NCBI GenBank assembly: GCA_037176905.1
Contig: JBBBWG010031353.1
Coordinates: forward strand, 2,822 to 44,425
Direction: 5' to 3'
DNA from: Azolla pinnata
Lineage: Eukaryota; Streptophyta; Polypodiopsida; Salviniales; Salviniaceae
DNA length: 41,604 bases
The first letter of the stretch is position 1, and each line of letters starts with the position of its first letter. A program made the position numbers and the translations under genes. The notes beneath the pieces were generated by a model. That model had not been told where the DNA came from and did no database searches. It worked only from the letters and a program-made list of their open reading frames with translations. Positions 11,859 through 23,339 of this stretch are shown one piece after another.

Positions 11859-12321
11859 GCTATCTTCTTATCTAAATATGCACAAGTTTTTTGAATGTTC
11901 CAATATTCAGTACTGATCTGCAAGAGAATTCCACAAAATATGGGAAATAAGATGGGATTCTCGCCATAACAATCTTAGCTTTAAAAGAGCTCTTACGTTG
12001 CTCAAGCAGTTCTTCAGAGTGCATTAATTCATAGCATAGGCCTATGTGATATCAAAACTATATACGAATCAAATCATAATCTTGAGCATAAATTATTACA
12101 GAGCACCAATTTACAGCATAAAAAAATTGTGATGTCAAAAATATACATGAATCAGACTCGAAGCTTCAGTATAAACTAACTACTTTGCAGCATTAAAAAA
12201 AGATTGATATTTGTAAGTATATATCAACCAAATCCTTATCTTCAGCATAAACAATGGTGCATACAAAGGACAGCTGCAATGCTTTACCACCAGTACAATC
12301 ATGTTATGAACACCACAGTTG

Positions 12322-12519
12322 TTTCATTCTCTCTTTCAAATCCCAAATATGGAATAGCAAGACTACAATGAAGCTTTTCTTTCCACTTGAGAAAGCATGG
12401 AAAAAGGCCTAATAAATTTCTTTCATTCTCTCTTTCAAATCCCGTATATTGAATAGCAAGACTACAATGAAGTTTTTCTTTCCACTTGAGAAAGCATGGA
12501 AAAAGGCCTAATAAATTTC
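12322..12519. repeat. 99-bp tandem duplication
   Basis: Copy one (12322-12420) and copy two (12421-12519) both start TTTCATTCTCTCTTTCAAAT and both contain TCCACTTGAGAAAGCATGGA and AAAAGGCCTAATAAATTTCT. Only a few substitutions separate them, so the event looks recent. Confidence 0.95.
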
Positions 12520-12787
12520 TTGACACACTTTGTTTCAGTTCGTTTTCCCATGCAGCAGATACATTCACACAAAATCTGATTGAAAATTGTCTGAATCCAT
12601 TCATGCGGGTTTTTTCGTTTACAGGATTCAGGTGATCTTTTAGGGCTTGGATGGATCCAAGCACTAAAAGATTGCACACATCCCTGAAACGGATGCATCT
12701 TCTCAGGAAATGCATAGGATCATTGTGGACATACTTTCTCGAACCGAGAAGTATTAAATTAAACGCAATGCAGAACAAGCTGTGAGA

Positions 12788-12790
<3 letters not shown>

Positions 12791-12830
<40 letters not shown>

Positions 12831-13060
12831 AGAACAATTGAGGGAAATTCTTCACAAAAAATTGCATTTTGCCAAATGGCCTGCTCTTCTTTCATAACAC
12901 GATTGGAGAGACAGTAACAACAGCAACAACAACAACAACAACAACAAAAGAAAGCAAATGAAAAGGCATACGGTGTTTCTATCTTCTTTTCTCGATTTGT
13001 CACACGGATTGGGAGGACTGCAAACGAATCTGTTGCAAAGAACGTGGAATGGGCGGAGAG

Positions 13061-13092
<32 letters not shown>
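12791..13092. repeat. Oppositely oriented (CT)n and (GA)n tracts
   Basis: (CT)n covers 12791-12827 and (GA)n covers 13064-13092 on the same strand, with an (ACA)n tract at about 12915-12947 between them. The CT and GA runs are complementary, so a transcript through the region could pair them across a loop of about 235 nt. Confidence 0.9.
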
Positions 13093-13096
<4 letters not shown>

Positions 13097-13234
13097 CATG
13101 TGAGCGGAGGTCTGGGGAGAAGATCAAACAGAAAAGCGGAGGGTTTTTCTGACCTGCAGGAGGGATGGAGCACAGCAACTGGCGGAAGCAATCGCATCGG
13201 AGAAGCCGCATTTCACGAAGGTTTTTCAGCATCA

Positions 13235-13505
13235 CCACCATCGCCATCATCACCATCATCACCATCACTATGATCACCATCGCCACCATCACCATGGTCA
13301 CCATCACCATCGCCACCATATCACCATCATCACCATCATCACTATCACCATCATCACCATCACCACCATCATCACCATCACCACCACCATCACCACCATC
13401 ACCATCACCACCATCACCACCGTCACCATCATCACCATCACCACCATAAACATCATCATCGCTATCATCAACATAACCATCACCGGCACCACCATCATCA
13501 TCGCA
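13235..13505. repeat. (CCATCA)n-type array
   Basis: About 270 bp built from CACCAT and CATCAC hexamers with few interruptions. It is the reverse complement of the GATGGT array upstream of SECE1. It is followed by CATGCATG- and ACATACAT-type alternating sequence to about 13620. Lengthy Asp- or Ser/Pro-rich frames here are repeat translations. Confidence 0.95.
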
Positions 13506-13646
13506 TGCATGCATGCGTGCACTCATGCCCACATACATACACACGCCGCATATACATACATACATACACGCGCACACATGCACATGCATACATAGCATGC
13601 AGAACATATATACATGCATATGTGATGTAGGATAGCCTGAGCTAAA

Positions 13647-14220
13647 ATGAGACTTAATCAGATGTCAGTTTATCATCGAAATGAGAGTAATCAAGAATTT
13701 GTAATGAACAGAAGAGGAAGTCGGATTACAGCTTACGCGGATCCAAAACTCGAGTGTGTTAACCCACGTTCTATATATCGACGATTCGATGCATGTAGCG
13801 TTCCGAACTGTTTGTCGTCGACTCTTAAATGAGACTTAATATGATGGAAGTTTTATCATCTGAATGAGAGTAATTAAGAATTTGTGACGATAGAAGACGA
13901 AGATGAATTACAGCGTAAGAAAATCCGGAATAGATAAGAGAAAACAACAATGTCGAGTGTTAACCCCATTATATATCGATGATTGGATGCATATATCGTT
14001 TTGTTATCGACTTTGAAATGAGACTTGATATGATGCAAGCTTAGATTCATCAAAATGAGAGTAATTAAGAAATTTTAATGGCAAAAGAGGACGAGGGATT
14101 ATGTCTTGAGCAAATCTAGAATATATAAGAAAAATAGAAAGAATCTCAAGTGTTGGCCCAATCGTATATCAACGATTGGATGCATATAATGTTCATAGAT
14201 TGATTGTTGTCGACTTTGAA
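13647..14220. repeat. Three-copy diverged tandem repeat, unit about 182-203 bp
   Basis: Copies start at 13647, 13829 and 14018. Each opens ATGAGACTTRATNWGATG, then has ATGAGAGTAATYAAGAA, later GTGTTAACCC or GTGTTGGCCC, TATATCGAYGATTSGATGCAT, and closes GTCGACT. Copies differ by numerous substitutions and small indels. No protein frame is shared across the three copies. Confidence 0.9.
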
Positions 14221-16714
14221 CTATTAATCTCATGACTTGGGGTTTATTCCGTCATCCTTGATTTATCTCGTTAATTCTGATAATCGATTGAGTCAAGACT
14301 TTTGCTTCTAGTAGTGCCCAAACATCTATTATGGTTTGAGACCAATGCGCCACCAATCCTTGATTTGTTTGTGAAGTATAAGGATCACTTGGTCACGAAT
14401 AAAATCAGTGGTAAAGAGAACACCCCCAGAGGAACGTTGTACACGTGAGTATGCATGCACGTGCTTTAGAAGCTGTATGCATGAGCATGTAAGCATTCGC
14501 GTGTTCTAATACTAATACGCATGCAGGGATGAACACATTCCTGTTTGCGTATCGTGCCTAGATGGATGAATTAATATGTATGCATGGATGAATTCATCGA
14601 TCCATATGCACGACTAAAGAGTCGCACAATTCCGATCTGGCCACAAATTAATGCGTATATACACGAAATAACAACCACACAGCTACGAAGTAACGTGCAA
14701 TCACCAACTATTCCATTAAGAGTCGCTAATCTTATTAATTACAAGCTGATAAAAGCGTAATCACAAGCCTCCACACCCCCTTAACTGTCGATTGCTCATA
14801 CTCATGTGCTTGTGTATATAACCTTTCCACGGTAGCCGATTGGCGCCCATTCGTCACTCGCAACAGCAAACTTCTCTGGAGAAGACCCAATCACGAGGCT
14901 AATCAAGTGTTGATTTATGGATTGATGATTAAGGGGGAATCGTATGCCCGATTAAGAAATTGATTAGAGGCTTTGTTATCAATTAATCAGAGGCTTTGTT
15001 ATCAGTTTTTAGCCTACTTTACTAAAAACCGCTATTTCTGGTGAATTAAAGCAAAAGGATTAACAACAAACTAAATCAATAATTAAGGGCCCAATAAGAT
15101 TTTGATTTATATTCCATAAATTCAAAAAGGATAATTATAAAAAGAGGCCGCTCGTAATATTTCTCGCAGAGCGAAGGTAGCAGACGATGATCTTCTCTCT
15201 AGCGCCATCGCTGATTCTCTTCCGCTCGGCTCTGCTCGCATGGATCAAAGGAAAAGAATTATTCCGTTCGCATGCACTCGATCGATTCTCCACCTGAAGA
15301 GAGGTACACTCCCATCTTTTTTTTTCCGGCACACGTATGGGTGCGGCTGTCTATAACCTGGCGTGCTCGAAAAAGGAAGTTCATTTCCTTTTTAGCTTCC
15401 CTTCTCGCTCGATTTTATGCCTAGATTGATAACACTCGCAACCACTACTGTCTTGAATTGTGTATGGATATCGTTTACGACTGAATTGCAGATGGATGTG
15501 TTGTGATTGGAATATTTTCGTAGATGGATATGTGTCTATTGGATTTTTGTAGGTGGATATGTTGTGGTTGCACCGTAGAAGGACATACTGCTACTGGATG
15601 GTGGATGAATACACTTCCATTTGAATTATAGATGGATGAATTACGGTTTTCTGATCCCCAGATGTGATTAAGATTTATATTAGTGCCTAGCAAGAAGGAT
15701 AGGTTGATAAAGGTGCGTTATATTCTGATCGAGTTTTTAGATTCTCAATGAACATGCCGTGTACGTTTTAGATTCTAGATTAATAGATTGCAGCGGCCTC
15801 CAAGTTCTTCATTTTCACTTAGCAATAAAAATCTTCGTTTTCTTTTTATTACATATGGTTGCTAACATCTCCCAGGTTGCCACAAAGAGAGAAGAATAGG
15901 CCATTTGGTAAAGTAAGATCTTTGTGTAAGGTTTTCCTCTCAAAAGTTCAGTTTTCTTTTTTCTTTTGTAAAGAGGCTATGAAGAAAGAGGGGCACATAA
16001 GGATATGTGTGATCGAAGAGGAATAAACCTTAGAGAAGGTAAATACTGGAGGAAGGGAAATGAAAGAGTTATAGGCGAGCTAAGTCATCGTGTCATTTTT
16101 TCTTTTGTATCGCCTTCTTTTGAATTTGAAAAGTGATGCCAGAAATTCAGGTGATAGTGAGCAATCAATTATCTGAAACTGTTAAAAATTAACCACATAG
16201 TATAAGATAGGAAACAATTTTTATTAGATTTCACGTCAATATATCTTTGTGTAAGAATGCATCAAAACAATTGTCTCAACAGATTTATTGGGTTTATTGG
16301 ACTATCTTGAACTGGAAACAAAACTTTACGGCATTCACATGTGAGGTGTTTGGGGCTTGCTGAAATTGGGATTTTTAGTTTTAGGGTTATGACATAAACC
16401 TGTCCAAATAAGGTTCAAATAGATTAATCTATCCCTATGTTTCCTATGCTGTAAACACCTTTAAGGTTTCTTGATAGTTGAAATGAAGTATCTGACATTT
16501 ATCAGACAAGATTTAGATTTGAAAAAAGCAGAACTACTTTTCCTCACTCAGCTTCTTCCCATGTTTGCCAAACTTAACAATGTAATGATGACTTCACACT
16601 CTTGTATTGGTTGTGCAGAAGCTGGAAACATCAGTCTATCAGATTGTTGAGATCTATTCCTGAATTATCTCTCTTTCAAAATATATCCATATTACTGTGT
16701 GATTGCCTCCTCGA
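14221..16714. other. Upstream region of the alpha/beta hydrolase gene
   Basis: No coding gene supported. The section 14440-14620 is rich in GCATGC and CACGTG-like words. Near 14950-15010 AGAGGCTTTGTTATCA occurs twice. From about 15490 to 15640 a loose repeat carries GTAGATGGATATGT-like words. A leader exon around 15150-15310 joined to the acceptor TTGTGCAG at 16618 is possible, but this is inference. A stop (16700-16702) lies in frame just before the chosen hydrolase start. Confidence 0.5.
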
Positions 16715-19700
16715 ATGACTGAAATGGATCCTGGGAAAAGGCTTACCATTCCAAACTGGAGGGAAGAGAAGATGATTGGTGTCTTGGAAGATGCTGGCTC
16801 AGACCACGTCATTGTTCTGTGTCATGGGTTTCAATCTTCTAAGGTATCTTTTTGAAGTAGCTGTTTGTGTAACCAATACATCTATGATGATGGAAGCTTT
16901 TCTACATATTTCTCTAATGATATGAGAGCTCTCCACCGTCATTATTGGAGTCCATTACTCTGACCGAAATTGCTGTTCAGTCTCTGTGTATGAAGTGGAA
17001 GAACATACCTTTCGTTTGTCTCAGGTTAAATGTCAGTGGCTGTGTTCGTGTGAGGCATTGAAATACCATTGTAGGCTTGCACGAGATTCAGACATCCAAA
17101 TCATATCATTAACACCAAGGAAAGTTTGGCTACTAGCATTGAACATATCATTTCTTCCTGTGCTGCGGGTTGTGATGTTTCCATTAACTCTTTGATGTCA
17201 AACCCCAAGGGGATGGTGTAGACTGAGTTTTCTTGCTTGACATCAATACTTTTGATGATATTGACTTAACCTTGGGACATTCAACTCGTCCCCCATACTT
17301 GCAGACATAATGCATATATTGTGCACACATTTCTAAAACAATTGATTCCATGGATTCTTTGGCAGGAGATGTTATCTTGGTAAAGGATGAAGACCTTGTA
17401 AGCCATGAAGTACAGTCTTTTCTTTTGAATCTGCTTGAATGACCATGTAATGTAGGTTGGAAGGATGTGGTTGTTAGAAGAGAGTGTCTGAGTTGAGCTG
17501 GGTCTAGCTGGCTTTTGATTCATAAGGGTCGTCTGAAAAGTTGAGTTCCTCATCAGCACAGAAAGATTCAGAGTGGTCTATATAACTAATATCTAGAAGT
17601 AGCTAGAAACCTAATTATCAGCTTAATGTGTTCATAATATTATAAATATGCATATCAAGCACAATAAATCCTCCTGAAGCAAAAGCTGTGATGTTTATGA
17701 GTTTGGCGATTGTGTGGCTGGTTGTGCTTGTTCCGTAGCTTGTTTTCTGGAGGGATTTCTTGTCTTATGATAAGCACAATCATCTGCATGATTAATGGGT
17801 CTGGAAGACCATTTGCCAAGACCCTATGGTGAACATATGAAGGGAAATGACATAAGTACTTCTGCATAATGAGCTGTTCATCTTGAAGTTCTTGAGGTAC
17901 CATCTGGTTTTCTCCACCTTAAGGGAGGTGGTTAAACTGGAGCTAGTGAGGTGAGACTCAATTAATTCTAGTGTGCATTTGGGTTTGGTGTAGCAGGTGA
18001 TACAAGATCGTCGCATAATAATCCCATACACTGCAATTTGATTGTGTGATGATTAAGGTTTGGAACAACGTTCTCTGATACATTGCCAGGCAGTCATTGA
18101 GTCTCTCTTTTAAAGGAGAGGGGTAATAAATCTCAGTTATGTGATGTCCATATAGGTGTGTATCTTTCAGAGTGCAGGCATTCTAATTTGCTCTGCGAGT
18201 GTATATGTTTACATGAAGTTACACTGTTTACATTCCTCATTGAACCAACAAGTTTTGTGTCCTTTGAAGGCAGGGTCCTGAAGGTATGTTGTTGATGACA
18301 TATGTATGGAGTTGGGAAGTTGGAGATTGATAATATGATTGGGTGCTTTCTTGAGCTTGTTAATGGGAATAACTTAATGGTATGTCGTGCGAAGTTGGTG
18401 GGAATAACTTAAATTGTGGATGAAATGCGCAATGGTTGCCATCAGAAAATTGCTTGTATTGTTGTGTTATCTAAATGGTAGATTGGAGTGTGTGTGGATG
18501 GCATTTATTGAATGGGTTACAACGGTCAGCACTGCTTGGGTTGGGTAGAAGATTTTTAAAAAGTAGCTAACATATGATTGAAAGGCTGACCATGGCAACA
18601 TGATATTGAGAGAGAGAGAGTTTATATTGTACAGGAAGATGCTGTAGTTCTGACTTTAGCATCGGCCTTCGTTTCAAGGGGCATGAGCACTTTCAGATTT
18701 GATTTTTCTGGATCTGGGTAGGCCTTTTTATATTTTTTTAATGGAGTTTATTGGTTTGATGTATTTTGTTTAACATATATTTATTCTTGTACTTTGTTTT
18801 CCATGTCAGGGAGAGTGAAGGGAAGTTCCGATATGGCAAGTATTGGGAAGATGCAGAAGATCTTCGATCTGTTATTTGCTATTTAAGAAGTATTGGGCAC
18901 AACGTCAATACTCTTGTAGGACATAGCAGAGGTCGGTATATGCTAGTAAAAAACCTTCGTTCAAAAGTTAACCTTCTATTCTTTTTTCATATTGGGCTTT
19001 AGGCATTACATGTCTGGTGCAAATTCGCCTAACCTGCATTTTATGCAGGCGGAAATGCGGTGCTTTTATATGCATCTAAATACAAAGATGCAAGTGTTGT
19101 AGTAAACATAAGTGGCAGGTTTCACATGGAGAGAGGAATCAGTGAGCGTTTGGGAGTGGACTTCTCCGAAGTGATGGAAAGACAAGGCTATGTGGATGTC
19201 AAAGATGGATCTGGTATCTTTCCATTTAGTAGTGGAAGTAGTTTGTTCATTTTGAGTCATATAAGTTCCTAATGAAAGAAATGGTTTATTCTCCATGTAT
19301 TCTTACAGGGAAACTGGTCTACCGTGTCACAAAGCAGAGTCTAGAGGAGCGACTACGCACTAATATGGAGGAAGCATTGATCTTCATACCCGAACATTGC
19401 CGGTAGCCTTTTGAATTTCATCCTGGTGTGTCATTGGATGGATGTGAAATTGTATGTGTTCCAAGGTTTTTACCAGCTTGTGTCATTGGATGGATATGAA
19501 GTGAATGAAATCTCTTCTTCTAGCAAAGAGGTTTTCTGAGCTTTGAATGATATCTTTGGTAAAGACATAAAGCTGCTACATCTGTTTCAGGGTTTTGACT
19601 GTACATGGTTCCAAAGATGAGACTGTGAGTGCCGAGGAGGCGAATGATTTCGACAGGCTGATAAAGAACCACAAGCTTGTAGTTCTGAAGGGTGCTAACC

Positions 19701-19813
19701 ATTATTTCCGATGGCATCGACGGCTGCTGGTGGCGACTGTCGTGGATTTCGTCGCAGGCAAGCTTACAGAATGCCAGTGTGCAAAAGCGCGTGCTGTAAC
19801 GTCACGCTTGTAG
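16715..19813 (+). CDS. Alpha/beta hydrolase (serine hydrolase, Hydrolase_4/S33-like), 271 aa, six exons
   Basis: Exons 16715-16843, 18635-18717, 18810-18931, 19049-19213, 19309-19402 and 19591-19813 join in phase with GT-AG introns. The fold landmarks are in order: VIVLCHGFQSSK (oxyanion region), FRFDFSGSGESEG, the nucleophile elbow GHSRGG with Ser110, VVVNISGRF, TVHGSKDETV with acid Asp207, and GANHYF with His235, so the Ser-Asp-His triad is complete. Length fits the plant family of small cytosolic hydrolases of unknown substrate; no signal or transit peptide is evident. Start 16715 follows an in-frame stop at 16700-16702, and a second ATG lies nine bases on. Intron 1 is unusually long (1.79 kb) compared with the others. 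The neighbour on the left is divergent. The substrate cannot be told from sequence; esterase, lipase or thioesterase are all possible. Confidence 0.92.
16844..18634. other. Long first intron of the hydrolase gene
   Basis: 1.79 kb between exons 1 and 2. It contains no further recognisable exon of the hydrolase. Two short antisense frames (about 17655-17903 and 17792-18031) have no recognisable domain. A (GA)n run lies near 18609-18620, just before the exon 2 acceptor. Confidence 0.7.
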
Positions 19814-21402
19814 GGAATTGAGCATCGATCGACGAAGCATAATGCTTGACATAAATCTTCAGCGTAATCTTCCTTCCCATATTCTTTTGTTCTTTTTTTT
19901 TTCTTTCTGCAGTGGGAAGAATGGCATTATAGAAATATATATCTAGTATAGTCCAAATTTTGTAAAAGTCCCAGATATATACATACAAGGAAATTTTGTG
20001 GGAACATTGTTGGTGCAAGCATGATGATGATGGTCACCATAATCATCATCATCATCATCATCATCTAAGTGTGATGATGATGGATGATGATGGTGATATT
20101 ATCGATGATCATGCATTAACGACCAAGTTGGCATGGTCAACATTATCAGCCATGTATTATTTTCAGCAGTTGATTTTATGCACCATCGATATCGACTCTG
20201 TCCCAGAAAAGAAGTTAAATTTAGTGAGTTTGACAATTTTATTAAATTTAAAGTTGAAAGAGTTTGTCCATTGATTTAATCGGTAATGTGACCATTACTG
20301 AGGTTTTGATTTTCATTTATATTGATAATGAAACAACACATTTAACAACCAAAGAGGATTTCTGATATAACCCATCTAGATTGAAGATCCTTCCTCACTA
20401 AGTCTTACATGTACATTTGCCTTTTTGCATCAAAGTACTAAACCAGAGTTCATCTCCTCCAATTTTATATTCAGTCACATAGGTCGTTTTTTAACTGTAT
20501 TTCACAATATACTTGATCGATATCTATTATACTCTCTTGAATTTTTGAGGAACTATCAATTTTCTTAATTGTTCCATTACACTTTGTATAACATGCCATA
20601 TAAAAAGAGAACTTACATTTCATATCAGCTACTCTTGTTTTAAAATCTCTTCAAACCTTGCTAGTGGTCTTCCAAGGAACAACACAAATCAAATTATTAT
20701 TGAAGAACATCAGGAGCTGAGGCAACGATTTATCTCATCACTCTTCTGTTCGAAATTCGGCCTTAAAAAATCTTTAGGCTTCTATAAGCATCCTCCACGC
20801 TATTTTTACCCACCTCAATATTTATTCATCCATGAACCTAGTTCACTATTTTAATTGTTCTAGTAAAGAAGCAAATAATACCTCAATTATTGAACATGGA
20901 AAAAGGTCTTCAAGCTATAGTCTTAGAAACTTCTAAAAGTTTCAAATATATAGTTCTACAAAATTCGCTACACTTAATGAAGAACTGATAAGCATATACA
21001 AATATGTGGATTCACCTTGATCTTATTCAAGGTGTAAAATGCCAATTGCAGAATCTTGTCTAATTATCTTATCTCTTGTCTTGGTCTCGTGCTTTATCCA
21101 TCCGTGACAACAGCTTATTTAAACATAGATCATTGTGACGCTTCATACCAGTTCTTAGCACTAGATCTCCTCACCCACCACCTCCTTCCCACTATCGTAC
21201 CACTCTATGTGGTGTGAGTGTGTTGCTTACTCTATCTTTGTTCTCGCTCCCTCTCCCATACAACCCCAATGACATCGACACATTGATCATGCAGCGCAGC
21301 TGGTGCCATGGCACGTCGTGATACATTGCAGATGGTCGACCGTGGATGCCATGCTCTATACAAAGGCAAGGAGAAGGGAGAGCCGAAAAACACACTATAA
21401 CC

Positions 21403-21433
<31 letters not shown>

Positions 21434-21719
21434 TGTGTGTGATTATTTGAGGTACTTGGGTATGTGATATGGATGGAGCTTGAGGAATGGTTTCTTATTC
21501 GATGGACTTTCTAGAGTATCTCAACATATATGTAAGATAAAAGGCAGAATTATGTTGTTGTATAAGAACTTTGTCCTCGGATGAGTTGAGGATTTATGTC
21601 AATTTTTTGTGTAGCAGCATCTTAGAAGGTTTTACCCTTTTCGACTTCCGCTACATTCGGAACAGTTTCGGTAGCAACGTTTTTTTTCTTTCTTTCCGAC
21701 TTGCCGGATGAACATGATC
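19814..21719. other. Intergenic region between the hydrolase gene and SECE1
   Basis: No gene supported. The first few hundred bases are probably the hydrolase 3' UTR. An inverted CAT/ATG repeat lies at 20021-20095 and an (AAG)n tract at about 21404-21432. The remainder is AT-rich, with no long frame and no RNA gene that I can recognise. Confidence 0.6.
20021..20095. repeat. Inverted (CAT)n / (ATG)n repeat
   Basis: ATGATGATGATGG is followed by a run of seven CAT units (about 20043-20064), then the short spacer TAAGTGT, then GATGATGATGGATGATGATG. The CAT run can pair with the ATG run on either side. It lies about 230 bp after the hydrolase stop codon. Confidence 0.85.
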
Positions 21720-22445
21720 AGCATGGTGATGCCAGTGGTGGTGATTGTGGTGATGGTGGATGATGATGATGGTGGTGATGGTGGTGATGGTGGATGATGA
21801 TGATGGTGGTGATGGTGGATGATGGTGATGGTGGTGATGGTGGTGATGGTGGATCATGATGATGGCAATGGTGGTGGTGGTCGTGGTAATGGTGAAGATG
21901 GTGAAGATGGTGATGATGGCAATGGTAGCGATGGTGGTGATGGTGATGATGGTGGTGATGAAGGTGATGGTGATGATGGTGGTGGTGAGGGTGATGGTGA
22001 TGGTGGTGATGATAATGGTGATGATGGTGATTGTGATGGTGGTGATGGTGATGGTGATGGTGATGTTATGATCATGGAGGATGATGGTGATGGTGATGGT
22101 TATGATCATGGAGGATGATGGTGATGGTGATGGTGATGATGATGGAGGATGATGGTGATGGTGATGATGATGGAGGATGATGGTGATGGTGATGATGATG
22201 GAGGATGATGGTGATGATGGTGATGATGGTGATGGTCATGATTTGGGAGGATGATGGTGATGGTGATGGTGGTGATGGTGGTGGTGATGATGATGGTGAT
22301 ATAGTGATGATAATGATGGTGATGATGGTGATGATGGTGATGTTGGAGGATGATGGTGATGGTGGTGATGGTGGTGATGGTGACGATAGTGACGATATTG
22401 ATGATGGTGACGATGGTGACGATGGTGACAATGGTGACGATAGTA
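21720..22445. repeat. GAT/GGT trinucleotide-based array upstream of SECE1
   Basis: About 725 bp of nearly uninterrupted GATGGT, GATGAT and GGTGAT words. Within it, segments marked GGAGGATG begin at 22076, 22110, 22144, 22172 and 22200, giving units of 34, 34, 28 and 28 bp, so there is higher-order structure. The last part changes to GACGATGGT words. It ends 59 bp before the SECE1 start codon. All frames are open for long stretches, but these are repeat translations. Confidence 0.95.
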
Positions 22446-22502
22446 GATGGATAGAGATACCCAGATACAGAGAAGTGCGCAGAGAAGGCGAAGCTTCTGG
22501 CT

Positions 22503-23201
22503 ATGGCGTCCTCCATCGCTGGCTCTCTGCCATCGCCTTCTTCTTCTTCTTCTTCTCCTTCTTCTCTGCCCTCGTCCTCTTGCTCTTCCTCTTCCTCTTG
22601 CTCTTCCTCTTCTTCCCCTTCCCTGTATTCTTGCAGAAGACCCAGCTCTCTTCCTCCTTCCACAAGGCCGCTACACCTTCTTCGCTATCCTCGCACCGCC
22701 CTCGCTCCCACCACCATCATCCATGCCTCGGAGCGGCCCGCCAAGAAGCAGCCCCCTTTGCTCCTCTCCTGCCACGCCGTGAATGGAAACTCCACGAGAT
22801 CGCCGTCCCAGGATGAGTCGCAGGGCATCGATGTCGATGGCGATGGCGATGGAACCGAACCTACTACCAGCACTGCTTCCTCCCCTCCTTCTTCCGATCC
22901 TGCATCATCCTCTGCTGCTGATGAGGTCGAAGCACAGGAGAGCCTGGGCAGAGCTCTGAGCGAGCTTAGGAAAGAGAATGCTGCAAAAGAGAGTCCGGGG
23001 AGAACCGAGGAGTTCTGGCGGGGCGTGGCGGAGGAGACGAGGTTGATCGAGTGGCCGTCGCTGCAGAGAGTCCTGAGCACCACGGGTGTGGTGGTGAGCA
23101 TCATCTTCGGCTCCTCGCTCGTTCTGCTTACGGTGAATGCGTTGCTTGCCGAGCTGTCGGATGTTGTCTTCAAGAATACATCGGTTCCACCTCCTGTGTA
23201 A
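22503..23201 (+). CDS. SECE1: Plastid SecE preprotein translocase subunit, 232 aa, single exon
   Basis: SecE clamps SecY in the thylakoid Sec translocase, which moves proteins into or across the thylakoid membrane using SecA. The C-terminal part (about residues 169-223) carries the family signature: [18 protein letters not shown], the amphipathic helix, followed by [10 protein letters not shown] and one membrane helix (about 192-215). The first half is serine- and proline-rich with few acidic residues, as expected of a chloroplast transit peptide; an acidic, Ser-rich linker ([17 protein letters not shown]) follows. One membrane segment is typical of plastid and cyanobacterial SecE. The protein is longer than the Arabidopsis one as I recall it (about 177 aa); the excess is low-complexity Ser encoded by TCC/TCT repeats. 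Start 22503 has ATGGC context and begins a normal transit peptide. There is no intron. A GAT array lies directly upstream. Confidence 0.93.
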   Translation: MASSIAGSLPSPSSSSSSPSSLPSSSCSSSSSCSSSSSPSLYSCRRPSSLPPSTRPLHLLRYPRTALAPTTIIHASERPAKKQPPLLLSCHAVNGNSTRSPSQDESQGIDVDGDGDGTEPTTSTASSPPSSDPASSSAADEVEAQESLGRALSELRKENAAKESPGRTEEFWRGVAEETRLIEWPSLQRVLSTTGVVVSIIFGSSLVLLTVNALLAELSDVVFKNTSVPPPV

Positions 23202-23339
23202 CTCCGAGAGAGAGAGAGAGAGACAGAGAGATGAAGAGAGACATTAACAGCCAGAATCTCATGCTTCCGATTAATGTTCTTGCCTCTTTTGGATCTGTTG
23301 AGCTGCCATGGTTTCTTCATGTTGTTTGCTTGGTATACG
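23202..23339 (+). other. Start of SECE1 3' UTR
   Basis: Follows the SECE1 stop directly. It opens with a (GA)n tract at about 23205-23221. Probably transcribed as 3' UTR. No poly(A) signal could be placed confidently. Confidence 0.5.

Larger units (their letters stand above)
11859..13230 (-). other. Probable 5' leader and promoter region of the DUF4091 gene
   Basis: No coding gene supported. On the - strand a possible leader intron could run from CTGCAG|GTCAGA (near 13155) to an AG just upstream of the ATG at 11858, but this is inference. The stretch holds a 99-bp tandem duplication, a (CT)n tract (12791-12827), an (ACA)n tract (about 12915-12947) and a (GA)n tract (13064-13092). Long open frames here are translations of these repeats. 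Confidence 0.45.

Noticed and set aside
12299-13099. 266-residue - strand frame
   Set aside because: Crosses the 99-bp duplication and several simple repeats, with the same peptide twice because of the duplication; no family resemblance.
12852-13619. 255-residue - strand frame rich in Asp, Gly, Ser and Leu
   Set aside because: It runs through the CCATCA, GA and ACA repeats, and its character changes with each repeat; no domain.
17655-18031. Antisense frames in hydrolase intron 1 that might be transposon remnants
   Set aside because: No retrotransposon motif (zinc knuckle, integrase or RT core) is visible, and no terminal repeats were found.
21651-22663. Long open frames on both strands rich in Ile/Thr, His, Met/Val or Asp/Gly
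   Set aside because: They are direct translations of the GATGGT array; every frame is open because the repeat contains no stop.
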